Below are positions 51,207-62,854 of a stretch of DNA of 64,000 nt, one piece after another. Made by a program: the position numbers and the translations under genes. The notes beneath the pieces were generated by a model. The model was not told where the DNA came from. It ran no database searches and saw nothing but the letters and a program-made list of their open reading frames with translations. The DNA lies in contig CAJNDT010004669.1 in NCBI GenBank assembly GCA_905221615.1, forward strand, positions 498,910 to 562,909, read 5' to 3'. The DNA is from Symbiodinium sp. CCMP2592. Its lineage: Eukaryota; Sar; Dinophyceae; Suessiales; Symbiodiniaceae. Position 1 is the first letter of the stretch. Each line of letters starts with the position of its first letter.

Positions 51207-51306
51207 NNNNNNNNNNNNNNNNNNNNNNNNNNNNNNNNNNNNNNNNNNNNNNNNNNNNNNNNNNNNNNNNNNNNNNNNNNNNNNNNNNNNNNNNNNNNNN
51301 NNNNNN
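51207..51306. other. Assembly gap (100 N)
   Basis: Exactly 100 unknown bases, a conventional placeholder. Sequence on the right begins in the middle of the giant element (equivalent to about 22440 in copy 1); sequence on the left is unrelated. Adjacency and order across it are not established. Confidence 0.98.
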
Positions 51307-53750
51307 TGGGGGGTGATGTGTAGCCAAGGTCTTCATCGGAAAGGAAAGTTTCGCCGCACAAACAGAAATCACCTTCACAGGTGCCGACACCAAAACCTAA
51401 ACCGAAGGCACATCCACAGGGACCCATTCTTCCGTTACAACAAGATGAAGAAGACACTGAAGAAGAACTGGTCCCAGACGACCCCGGACAACCGTCCGAT
51501 CCTCCTCACACTTCTGGTTCACCAGAACCGGAGAGCGATGCCGAGTCAGAAAACACAAGGTATTACTCTGATGAGGAAGGTGACTTGGTCGTAGATGAGA
51601 AGGACTGGGTCCTTCTCACAGAAGAACAGAAACTGTGCAGTACCACAGGTTCTTTCTCCATGCCTCGGTACATGCATGGCGGACCCGTAGACATCAGAGA
51701 GGTAACATCAAGAGTGAGGTCAGACCGAACACGGTATAAACCCACCAAAAGGTTCCGATCTGACATTCGTGAAGAGTACGATCTTCTCAAGGAAGAGGAC
51801 AAGGCCTTATCCCTAAGTTCCCCCAGGAACTCAGCGAATCTAACCCAGAAGGCACAACGGAAGGAGGCAACCGCCAAGGAAAAGCGTGAGATGAAGAAAC
51901 AGTTTGATGAAGCGAAGGCAGCAGAATATCAGAGTTGGCTAGACAATGATGTCTTTGAGCTCGTCGATACACGGAAACTCGGAAACATCCGAAATTATGT
52001 CACTGGTCGATGGGTCCTGACTCTAAAAAGAGACAAGGACGGAAACTTCCTTAAGTGCAAGGCCCGATGGGTCCTGAGAGGTTTCCAGGATCGACAGAAG
52101 GACATTCAGCAAACTGATAGTCCTGCTGCGAGTCGCCAAGGTTTCCGCTTAGCGATTCAACTAGCAGCTAACAAGCTGTGGAATCTGACACACATCGACT
52201 TAAAGACTGCTTTCCTACAGGGTGAAGCCTACGATGAGTCGAGAGACATAATCTGTCAGATTCCTCCTGAAGCAGGTTATCCTTCCTACATTGCAGCGAG
52301 GATGAAGAAACCCGCTTATAGACTTAACGATGCACCTCGAAGATGGTGGAACATCGTTGATAAGGCACTCCTGTCTTATGGCCTGGTGCCAACCCGTGCG
52401 GATCGCTGTACATATGTTCTGTATGGTAAGAAGTCTGCAACAGCAGATGCTGAGCTCAAGAAGTCTCAGCAAAAGACCATGGAATCAGCGATTGACTATC
52501 TCCTAGATCCCATAGCAGGCAACAATGCCAAGGGTAGACAGGTACATGGAGTAGTCTGTTTGCATGTAGATGACCTGTGCATGGCCGGTGATGACACCTT
52601 TCGTAAGGCCGTGATTGAATCGATCAAAAAGGAATTTGCAGTAGGCTCTGAAGACACGAATGATATCATGTTTGTAGGACAGAGATTAGTCTGGAAGGAT
52701 GCTACAGCATCAGTGCCAGCACATATCTCAGTAAATCAGAACCTAGCTGTTGAAGATCTAGAAGAAATTGTTTTTGATAAGAAGCTCAACAATGAGCAAC
52801 AATGCACACCACAGCAGCACACTGCTTATAGAAGTGTTTTAGGACAGATCAACTGGCTACAAAGCCGGACTCAAGCTCACATCTGTTATCGCTTCAGTCG
52901 GTGTGCGAGCAAGGCTGCCAAGCCTACTATCGGTGATATCCGAGAATTGAACAAACTTGTTAGGATTTTGAAGTATACCGAAGTAGAATTGCGTTTTTGG
53001 CCGCTGAAAGGAAATCTCAGAATCCTCGGTTACCCTGATGCTTCCTACAGGAACAATGATGACAAATCATCTCAGAGAGCACATGTTATTTTCCTTGCTG
53101 AAGATCGAAATCCAAAGCTAAAGGGAATGAAACAATCAGCAGCAGCTGCTTCTTCCAAGAATAACGATTTCTCTGAATCCTCTATTAAGGAAACATCCTC
53201 GAGAGGTAGCCTGGTGGATTATGAGTCTCACAAGATTACGACAACCACAATGTCCACAACAGTGGCAGAGCTTAACGCACTGAGGCGTTGCTTTGGTACT
53301 TGCCTGTTCCTCAAGGGACTCTGGGCAGATCTCTCATCAGAGACCGTACCCATACATATCAGAACAGATGCGAACAATCTTGTGACAACAGCAGGCACGA
53401 CACACCTTCCAGAGCAGAAGGAAACTCACCATCTTATACAGATGCTTCGTAAGGAATCCAACTCTGGATCATTAGATGACCTAGCTCATGTAAGCTCGAA
53501 GTACTGCCTAGCTGATGCATTAACAAAGCATTCGGCACAACCTGATGAGCTTATCAAGGCTCTCGAAACAGGAAAATTACCAGAAACAGACATTCATCCA
53601 CCCTTCCGTGAACTTCTTCAACATAAAGCTTTCACTGTTCGGTGGATCATAGACAACCTTAGGAATGCCGCTACAGCGGTAGCCTTCCTTGGAATTGATG
53701 TCTCAACAGAGATTTACCGATTATTTTACTGCCAAGGAACATGGTGGTAG
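51307..53750 (+). pseudogene. pol: Pol fragment of copy 2: RT and RNase H
   Basis: Same frame and product as 22440-24882. TAG at 51321-51323 replaces the TCG Ser codon of copy 1. RT contains KPAYRLNDAPRRWW, where copy 1 and copia RTs in general have Gly in place of Arg, a probably damaging change. LHVDDL and the RNase H acids remain. Ends with the same GTWW sequence. Confidence 0.85.
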
Positions 53751-53808
53751 TCTTGTTTGCTGGTAGCACAACCATGTTCTGGATTTTCTATTTAGACTGT
53801 TTTTCGTC

Positions 53809-53828
53809 TAAAAGAAAATTTGTGTCTG
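53809..53828 (+). other. Internal polypurine-like motif of copy 2
   Basis: TAAAAGAAAATTTGTGTCTG, identical to 24941-24960. Its conservation shows it was present in the common ancestor of both copies. Confidence 0.65.
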
Positions 53829-53974
53829 CAGGCTGCGTTTTCATCAAGATCGGACATGTTCATGAGAACTATATGTTCTGTATCATCCGCAGCCGCTTTC
53901 AGCATCGAGCTTCACAGCAATCAGCTTTTTGAGCTAACCAAGCATTCCTGATCCTGTTTGGTCATCGTGCCGTA

Positions 53975-56671
53975 ATGAGCACACGATCAAACTTCCGTAG
54001 CCGTGATGGACACGCCCTACCCAGGGCAGTACAGTCGTACCATGAGCGACATCCACACATGGATAGCTCTTACCCCGAGTCTCGTCGGGAAGCATCACGT
54101 CGACACACCGAACACGGTGGACATCGATTTCACAAACGTGAGAAAAATAACGAGCCTCCATACATTTACATGGGTCACCAACAGGGGTTCAATCCGCGTC
54201 CAAGAGATCTTGCTGACCTGATCTTACGATGTGGCCATGCGAGTCGAGCAAGGCTCACTCCAATCTCCAGACATGGAGTCAGGCTCTACGAAGGAGTCCT
54301 TCAAGGACCATGGGACAACAGTCCCCTTGTATACTGGGATAACAACGTGGGTAATCACGCTCGTGATCCACGCCAGTTTTGTACGAGGCTTGCACATCAC
54401 CTTCAGACAGGCCTCCCACCGGAGGTAAAACAATGTGTGAGTCTTGATGCATCCGGAGAATATGACTATTCCTCCTCAGTGCCAAGACTGGCAGAGGTAA
54501 CAGGTCTCTCACCAGAGATGTGCTTCCACATTCTTTCCAAGACCAACAGAGTCGGAAGGTGGTTGGCACACTCAACAAGACACCTTCAGAACCAGCGCCA
54601 AGATCTCTTTGCTGGCCAACACAATTATCTTCTGGATATGTCCAAGTTGGCCGATGCAGAGCTCGCACAGTATACACCACAAGAGATCGCGCTGGGTGTC
54701 CTCCTTAACACTAAGTCCAGGTTCGTGGTCACTATGGTTTATGACCAAGATGGCAAGGCCGAAACAACAGATGCCGCCGTTACCATCCCATCGGATGCAA
54801 ATGTGCTGACCATGACCAAACTTTTCCTCTCGGCAGTGGGAGGACACGGTTCACGACGAACTCTACCAAGAGCTGAAGAACCAGATCCTGAAGAAGAGAG
54901 ACCAAGGTCACACATGCCCATCTCAGACTTCATGGCAACGGGGAGCAATCCTGTGCAGTCCCATGCACAGCGTCTCTCCACTAACGCGCCAAGGCCCGTC
55001 GGCATGGAGGATTTTGTTCGACAGAACAACCCTTGTTACATCATGCATGCCACGGACCTACAGGCATTATCCTCAATCCTGAGGCATGGTCTGGTACCAT
55101 CAAACCTCCTATCGCAGGTGGTTACCTCACCAGGTCTTCAAGCTCTCGTGAATGAAAACAGTCGTTCCAACAGGGACACTGTTCAGTTTTCAACGCTAAA
55201 TCTGGCGAATCCTAATCCGACTTTGTTGCGTGCCAACAAGGCACTGCTCCTAGTATTCGACGCAAATAACGTAGTGAACGAAGTCACAAACATGTGGCAG
55301 TCGCAAGCAGGGATGTTTGCTACACCAGATGTAGTGCATGCCCGTACTCTTAGCGCCGTATTTGCACCCTCTGAAACCCTCTGGGTATCATCGCAATACG
55401 ATGAGCTCAAGAGCATCGGACCATGGTGGGCAGACCACTGCTCCGAACAAATGCCGTCAGCGACTTACGAGTCGAAGAAATGGTGCTCAAATTACGGCCA
55501 AGAGATTGAATCGACACTTCGCAAGATGTCAAGGCGAAATCTGCCTCCAGAGCCTCCCAAGGCTAGATCTTCTCACAAGAAGTCTTTCTCTCTGCCAAAT
55601 ACAGAGGCTGACACAGCTCCAAACCTGGAGCAAACCGCTTCTGCAGGTGAAGTACCTCCGAAAACGGAGACTACTGCAAAGGAGATCCATACGAGATCCA
55701 AGCTCGCCCGGCAGGCCGAGGCCGACAAGGATCCGGACAGTCTTATGGGACAGCTCTGGAACTCCGACGGCACCAGAAGCGCCACTGAAGTTCTTAAGAT
55801 AACGACAGGTCACAAACCTCCAGACCCTGTTCAGGATACTTCTGCCAACGTAGTTCCTCCCAAGGAAGAATCTTCTGGAACAGAGACGGAACCTGAGGAA
55901 CCAGATCCTAACCAGGATTGTGACGAAGAATCAGACGTTGAGTCGGCATCAAGCGAAAAGAGCGAGAAGAGCGAAAAGAGATCAAAATCTTCGTCATCCT
56001 CAGAACTCCGAGTTGATGTTAATCCGTCTCACAAGACGAACTCAGCACCTGCAGCGTCAGAGGAAAAGAAAGAATCTCCCACGGAAGAGATCACAGAGAA
56101 ACTTGAGAAGGTCAAACTTGACCAACCAAGGCCTGAAACAGAATATGTTCAGAGCTCAGACGAAGAGCCAAGAAAACCAAAATCTCCTAAAAAGGAGAAG
56201 GAAAAATTCCTAGTTCTCTTCGATCCTGAAACAGAAACCTATGATCGAGTCAACAGAAGCAAGCTCAACCTCGAATACGAGGAGCCTGCTGATGAGGAAG
56301 ACCTCGTAAGAGAACATGAGCGCATCAGCGCTCGAATTCGAGAAAATACCAAGCACCGAATCTCGAAGTCATCGTCTAACCCGGCTATGCAACAGGAAAT
56401 GCAAGAGAGAATCTGGGTTAGTCGATGGAATCGAAAAATCCGAGGTCCACTCATGATCAAAGATTCTGAGGCTCCTGACGAAGAGGAGTGGGACAGACCC
56501 AGAGAGTCGGCATCTTCCTCCTCTGCACCTCCTAACAAGGAGAGATTTGTAGGAGTACGCAGGACAGCCATGAGCCTTAAACAAAGGATACGAATGTTGC
56601 CTCGACCAGACAATCCTCTCTGCGATCTTTGCAAACAGCCTACAGGCTATTTTGTGTTCATTCTCCCTTTT

Positions 56672-56703
<32 letters not shown>

Positions 56704-56764
56704 TTTTTCCCTTTTTTTCTTTTTTTCTCCTTTTTTTTGTCTCTTTTTTTTTTTTTCCTTTTTT

Positions 56765-56842
<78 letters not shown>

Positions 56843-59800
56843 TTTTTTTTTTTCCTGTTTTTTTTTTTCCCTTTTTTGTTTTTTTTTTTTTTTTTTTTTT
56901 TTTTTCCTGTGGAACGATTGTATGTGCAGATTGTCGACTTACCCCACAGGGTAAACAACGGATGTGCGAGTGCGTCTTGCCAATCGATTTCCTTGAGACC
57001 TCCAAAGTGAGAGCAGGAATGACCTCAGAAGAGCGTCAGTTTTTATACGAGGCCATCCTCACACATGAGGACGTAGATTTGGCAGTCCAGAAAATCAACA
57101 TGTATTGCGAACACGCAAGAAGTCTGTTCGAAAGGGACCATCCAGGCGTTGATCCATGCAGCCTTGATGATATTAGGAACAATCCTCCGAATACGTATGA
57201 CAGCTCCACAGAGGCTCCAACCATGGAGGAATATAAGAGCATTAACAAGAGTCACATCAATATCAAGGACTCTAGAACAAGCCACCCGGCTTCTTTTCTC
57301 TCTCTTACTGGCTACGAAGACAAACTGGTGCTCGACGCACATTACGAGATAGTTCGCAAGAGGATGGCCGGTGTTAACGAGAAGAGAGAATACATTGAAG
57401 GCTCAAACCCAGACAGCGTATCGCTAAACCTAGTGGTATTCAACTGGGGAAATATGGATCGAGCGCCGGTGCCCGCAGGGAATCCCAAAAAGAAGCTCAA
57501 AACTGAGAAGGGATTCGATTATCACCCTCTTATTGACATGTGCTTCAACAATTCAGCTCATATTACCCTCGTACTCGAGGCAGGAGCACTTGCGTCAGAG
57601 TATTCGATCGCAACCATGCGACAACATGAATACAGGGGGATGCTAATCCATTCTCATCCCAAGGAGCCTGAGGCACCCTCGATGTATATTGGAGTCAAGG
57701 GTGACCCAACAACAGACATCGCTCTCGTCCACCACTTTTACCGTCATCGAACAATGAAGCCTAAGAATGGTGGTCCCAAGAAGCGACTGTGGGCATGCCA
57801 CGGTGCGGTATGCCGCCTCACCTTTGGGTACCACAGTACCATACCAGAGGCAAAAGAATGGTTCCACCCATATTCTGGCCAAAGGATGACGAGAGACGAG
57901 TTCATGCAGATTATCGGATATGACCCACTCAAGGGCAAAAATCCTGACAAGGATGGACCCACTGATGGCTCTTACCTCTCACCAGAGGCGTGTCTGACAT
58001 TGTCGAACCTCGACCCCTCGCCGATTCTCTGTGAATGGAACGGCCATGTCGAGGGTGATGAGCCACCAGAGGAAGACTTTGAGTCATACGCAGAGATCTT
58101 CTCACAAGAAGCATCGAACGATCTTGACGAGATGTGGTGTACAAAAGGGCCTTACAAGGTCATCACCATCGCGATCGTCCATTTCAACTCATTCATGACT
58201 CATAAGGAAGAACAGAGAAGCGAACTGGTGAACGCGTTCCTCAACGAGATTCTCCCTTTTAAACCGGATGTAATAGCGGGAGATCTCAATAATATTGCGT
58301 CGAGGCTCACCTTAAAAGGTGGAGACGTTCACCCGCGAAACAGTTTGTTTTCTCTATACCTGGAGAAGAAACTTGCAGCATTCAACAAAATAGCAGGAAG
58401 GCACTCACAAGTGCGACATCTTTGCTTGAACAACTCCGACCAGCACAGACTGGCACGTGCAGATCGTCTACCGGCGGACCCGGCGAAGAAAGTTGCTGAC
58501 CTTGACTGTATCAACAGTTATATCCTTGACTGGAGTAAAACGCCGCACACGGCGTCACCTAGTCCAAGAGAGGTCACACCTGCCGCCGAAAGAACATACT
58601 GGGAACGAATCTCAGATATGTGGCAGGACACGAACAACAACAGGGATATTGATATCCGTCTGTTTGTCTCAGTCAAGCAGTACTATTCAACTTTTTCTAA
58701 CCTTGACCTATGGTTGAGTCCCACTGACAAAGATTGGCACAGCCCTTTGGGCTTCACGATACAACCAATCCTTACAAAAGGGAAACACAACCGGTCAGAT
58801 GCCCAGGTCCAAAAGATCGCTGACAAGCGAAAGGCTTACAAGCAGCGTAATGCTGAATACTGGGGTTACAACGATTCATTCGTTTACTCATCCGGCAACA
58901 GCTGGTACGACAAATCGCAACCATCAGGTAGCCATCACAGATATGGAAGATTCTGGGAGTGGCCACAGCCTGAACGTCCCAGCGAGCCTGAAGGTCCTCC
59001 TCCAAGAAGGAACCAGGAATCATCGTCCTCTTCACAACAAGATCTACCAAGATCAAGGTCCAGGCCTCAAAGAACCAATATTGTTGACAAGCTCAACATG
59101 TCTTTGGAAGAGCTGGATGGACTAGAAGAAGAACCGTCACCAACAAAAAGTGACATCGAAGAACACGAAAGAGAAACATCAAACTTGATGTCTGCTCAGA
59201 GAGATGAAGAGGAACAAGAGGACGAATCCTCCAGCCGGAGAAGAAGAAGGAAGGCATCGCGTCCACCGTCTGCTCCGAGCGGCAAGGCACTCAGAACAGC
59301 TGCTACAGCAGCGGGGTTGTCGGGCTGGTTCGGACACCGCAACCGAGGTGGAGCGAACGCAGAGTCTATCAAGACTGATGAAACTTCACTTCCAAACTCA
59401 CTAACCAGTGAGCAGGACTTCTCCGTCTTCAGCATCGCGTGGAATGTGTTCCTGCTGCTAATGGGCTTACACTGGATGTGGAAGCAGATTACCAGGCCTC
59501 CTATCAGATGTATGGAGCGCCAACAACCAAAATCAAAAGCAGCAGCGAACCAAAGAGTTCCATTCCTCGAACCCGAGGATGAACCGCAGACGCGTGAACC
59601 TTTAGGACCCAACAGGGTCAATTCCGGAGAAACAACTGATCTGCGACCTATCTGGCATACTTCCCGAAGCGAAGTCTACCATCTCTCAGACAGCTGTTAC
59701 CAGCTAAGCAAGCAAGAGATGTTTGCAAGAAGGTGCTGTGCAAAAACTGCCTCCATGCAGTACAAGTTGCGGAGATTCGCAGGAACGATCCTTTCCAAAG

Positions 59801-59883
59801 AGGTGATACACGACCACGTGGCACCGAAAGAGACATTGAGCGCTTCCAGACCTACGATGATGCAAGTAACACTCCTCATATGA
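53975..59883 (+). pseudogene. ORF2 of copy 2: ART-like region, zinc-ribbon, EEP nuclease (interrupted)
   Basis: From ATG 53975 the frame runs unbroken across the site where copy 1 has its extra G, so ORF2 is originally one protein of about 1730 aa. The zinc-ribbon is destroyed by the poly-T tract, after which the frame changes (second open frame 56629-59883). The EEP landmarks (VVFNWGN, LVLEAG, VIAGDLNN, DKDWHSPLG) are intact. GAG replaces the TAG of copy 1 at about 59409, and the frame continues through a hydrophobic segment (FSIAWNVFLLLMGLHWMW) to 59883, overlapping ORF3. Confidence 0.7.
56654..56905. repeat. Poly-T tract inside ORF2 of copy 2
   Basis: About 250 bp of T with scattered C and G replaces about 6-10 bp of copy 1 (TGCTATT at 27778). 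It adds a poly-Phe stretch. No target duplication is visible. It could be an antisense poly(A) insertion or, more likely, a sequencing or gap-filling artefact. Confidence 0.85.
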
Positions 59884-61135
59884 CACAATTATTCAAAGAT
59901 GCCTTGCATGCACAAATGGCCGAGGAAGCCATGCAGATTACCTATACATCGATCCCCAAGGGATCCTCGGCAAAGGCCAGAGGTACATCTGCACTCTCAA
60001 GTGCCGCATCGTCATCAGCGCCCAAGGCAATGCCACCAGGGCCTAACAAGGCAAACATATCACCTCCACCTAAGAGTCCTCCGCCAAAGGCGAAAGGAAC
60101 AGTACCTTCTGATCCTCCAAGACCAAAAGGTCCTACCAGAAGAGGAGGTCAAAATCGGCGCATTCAACGAAAGGCAGCTAGAGAAGCCCACAACAGTGGA
60201 CTCTGCACCTATGCAGACGCTGCACTTAACGAAGCCAATCAAGGCCAGGCAATTAACGTTACGTGCCGAAACATGGCAGCAAGACACGTCAGCTCTATCG
60301 ATGCAACGGTAGAAGCAGCCGGCCAGTTTACACAACGCGTGCTACAGCACGTAGAAACATATGATGAAGAGGAACCGTGGAGCACGGAGTTCCTACCAGT
60401 CGTGGAAGTCCTATTCAGGAACTTAAGCGGCGACGAAACAACTGTCATACATGACAATCAAACGGTAACTATGCCTCTTGCGAAATACACAGACCTCCTC
60501 AGAATCGCACAATCATTGCGAAGCTCTATCCAGAGAGACAAGGAGGAAAGAAAGGAACATCTTGACACCATCCAAGATACTCTATCCAGAGTGGAAATCC
60601 TTCTAACAGCACTGAAGGACTCAAGGACAGTCTTAACCAATTGGTCCATTCCTCACTAGAGATAGAGCGAAGAAATAACAATCTCAAAAATGTCCTCGAG
60701 ACACTCTTTGACGACCAAAGCTCTGAGGAAGACCAATCAGAATCTGACAATGAAGAAGTCCTAACTCCTTCTGCACCACAGTACTGGAATAGCCTTTATG
60801 CCCACGCCTTATCTCCTTCAGGAGATGAAAGTGAAAGATCATGGGCGTCCTCAGACGGACAGCTTGAAAGAAGAAGGGCTGAACGGGCAAAGGCTAAGCA
60901 GCCGCAACCGGCAAAAGCCAAGGCAACTCCAGCCAGCTCACAAGCTGCTCCAAAGGCCGAGCCAAAGGCGACAACATCCAACCATGGATATGATACTGCA
61001 GACGCCGCCTTCACCAGGGCGAGAACAGATTACTCGGAATCTTTTCAAGTTCCGAAGAAGACCACTCAGACCCGGATGAGCCACATCCGAACGTCTATGC
61101 TCGAGCCTATGATCCAAACCTGGATCCGAATCTGA
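59733..61135 (+). pseudogene. ORF3 of copy 2 (frameshifted)
   Basis: Matches 30621-32030. A T is missing near 60634 (CTTAACC against CTTTAACC), which ends the first frame at 60659; the protein resumes in the frame 60641-61135. A second small loss near 61020 (GGGCGAGAAC against GGGCTGAGAAC) alters the last residues. Confidence 0.75.
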
Positions 61136-61418
61136 GATAAGAAAAATTCTCAGAGTTTCACAACAGTGATCACAAGGCTCTAACAAGAGCACAATGAAGG
61201 GCTGCATAATTCGGTAGAAGAACATTACCAGACCTGATCCTGTACAGATGATCTCTCTGACCAACATGCATGAGTGTGTGCAAAAGGAGTGACCTCAACA
61301 GTGTACTTCAGTGCTATACATAGCATAAACAATATGCTGTTTTTATCATGAGTCCAAACTCCGCAACTGTGACAGTGGGCATAACAGTATATGTGTGAAT
61401 GTGCGGCCATGCTTCCGG

Positions 61419-61438
61419 TAAAAGAAAATTAGTGTCTG
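61419..61438 (+). other. 3' polypurine tract of copy 2
   Basis: TAAAAGAAAATTAGTGTCTG, the same as 32316-32335. The purine part ends at TAG and TGTCTGTT follows, which could be the true LTR start. Confidence 0.65.
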
Positions 61439-61440
61439 TT

Positions 61441-61688
61441 TGAAACCATAAACCTCTAAAGGGGTAGCTCTAACAGGTACCTACAGCAATGGCTGCATGC
61501 TCATACATATACATTCCGCTGCCCATTGGCTCACAGTGGTTTTACCATATTGAGACAAGACAAGCTCTCCTTGCGTAGCAAGACAAAACAACTACTGTCC
61601 GTGTGCAGGGCGCTGCCCTTTGATCCTTAGGGAATAACTGGTCATACACCTCCTCACAAGGAGTATCCCTTGGGGGTGTATCGGCACA
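61441..61688 (+). repeat. 3' LTR of copy 2
   Basis: 248 bp, identical by eye to the LTR at 16663-16910, and different from the inner LTR at 32338-32605. Followed by a G-run as the other LTRs are. Confidence 0.88.
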
Positions 61689-61904
61689 GGGGGGGGGAGG
61701 GAAGGGGGAGGGGTGGAGGAAAAAAAGAGGGGGGAGGAGGCCTGGGAGGGGGCGGGTAGGCCCGCAAATCAAAGAAAATGAGGGGAGGCCGGGCAAGGGG
61801 GTGGCAAACGAGCGCAAAACCAAACATTTGGGCTGCAGGGAGGAGGATTAGGTGGAGGGTACCTGAGGTAACCACCAAAACGCCTGGGCCTGTGGCCTCG
61901 GCGG
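61689..61904. other. G-rich flank of the 3' LTR
   Basis: GGGA-rich sequence with no gene. It lies between the LTR and the right half of the split hairpin element, mirroring the purine-rich 16437-16662 on the left side. Confidence 0.5.
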
Positions 61905-61953
61905 ATATGTACCCCATTCCTCCATTCCATACTAACCAAAGGTAAGTAAACTG
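61905..61953. repeat. Hairpin element, family F: right half of a split copy
   Basis: It reads CCCCATTCCTCCATTCCATA and then CTAACCAAAGGTAAG. That matches the second half of the reverse complement of the intact element at 926-1024 and complements the left half at 16378-16436. Confidence 0.75.
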
Positions 61954-62818
61954 CAAGCCGTGTCAGGCGCTGCCTTGCAGATTTTCGACTCATCGGCAAG
62001 AGACCCTTGAAAGTGACACATTTTCCAGCCTGAGGATCAGAATCCATGTTCTTGCTCTTAACCCGAACCAGGCAGCGTTCGTAATGCAGGACTCAAGCTT
62101 TCTAGCCGAAGTTAGGCCGAAGGTCTGGAACTTGTTGACTCGACCAGCAGGGACATGGCCCGGTGATGGTTAGAGAAGCTTCGCAAACCCTACACCCCCA
62201 AGCCTAACCCGTAAACCCTAAACCCCTAAACCCTAAACCCCCTTAGCCTTAATTCCTAAACCTCTAAAACCCTATAAACATGTCGTCAGAGTTGACAGGA
62301 GGATGGCTTCGTCTGCCGCAAGCTGGACTTGGTCCAGGCCCGTGGTTTGCATGGCATCCCGGTGCAGTGAAACGGGAGTTTCAGAAAATTAGGAGTGTCT
62401 TACTTTGGGGTCCTTGAAATGAGGATCTTACTATTTAGGGCCTGTTTTCGGAAACTCCCAAATGGATGTGGCAGCAGTCTTCCTGGGTTTTGTTTCAGGG
62501 TCTCCTCATTAAAACAATATTTTAGCATTAGGAAAAAAGGGTACCAATGTGTTATGAAGCGGCCGCTCAGCAACCTAGTATCAGTTATCACTGCTATCAT
62601 GTTTATTGACCAATTTTCCTTGTCGAGCGTTGCATGCGGTGTGCCACTGCTGTACATGAGGGGGCGTGAGGGTCCTGACCATCTCAGATCAGCATAGATA
62701 CTGTATGTGGCGCAGCAACTCTTGCTGAGCTGTGGATGACATGGGTTTCGGGAGGCTGAGGAAGAACCGTGAAATGCGGCGAAGCCATGTCCTGTCCTTG
62801 TACTGTGGCTAGTGCCAG
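61954..62818. other. Intron-like stretch before the last cyclase exon
   Basis: No exon recognised. Telomere-like CCCTAAA units lie at about 62195-62280 and a family A hairpin at 62374-62460. Confidence 0.5.
62374..62460. repeat. Hairpin element, family A copy 5
   Basis: The left end is GGGAGTTTCAGAAAATTAGG and the right end TTTTCGGAAACTCCCA. The block CTTACTTTGGGGTCCTTG is shared with copies 2 and 3. It is the shortest member. Confidence 0.8.
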
Positions 62819-62854
62819 GTGAAGGGCAAGAAAGAGCCGACGATCATCTATGAG
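62819..62854 (+). CDS. Class III nucleotidyl cyclase, probable C-terminal exon (VKGKKEPTIIYE)
   Basis: After GTGCCAG the frame reads VKGKKEPTIIYE. VKGK-x-E/x-P-x-x-x-Y-E is the closing motif of the class III cyclase domain, near the end of the fold. The strand is the same as the exons at 13826-14782 but it lies 48 kb away, across the retrotransposon block. The 3' limit is uncertain: this frame stays open for about 50 more codons and an overlapping frame (62850-63032) is also open. Taken alone the 12-residue match is short; the matching exons upstream raise its weight. Confidence 0.55.

Larger units (their letters stand above)
51307..61688 (+). mobile_element. Giant copia-like LTR retrotransposon, copy 2 (5' end missing)
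   Basis: Matches copy 1 from about 22440 to the 3' LTR with scattered substitutions and small indels. Gag, protease, integrase and the methyltransferase-like domain are absent, lost at or in the gap. The 3' LTR is intact. Coding damage: TAG at 51321, a changed RT residue near 52318, a poly-T tract at 56654-56905, and single-base losses near 60634 and 61020. Confidence 0.88.

Noticed and set aside
56629..56960. Poly-Phe and poly-Lys proteins
   Set aside because: Direct translation of the poly-T tract.
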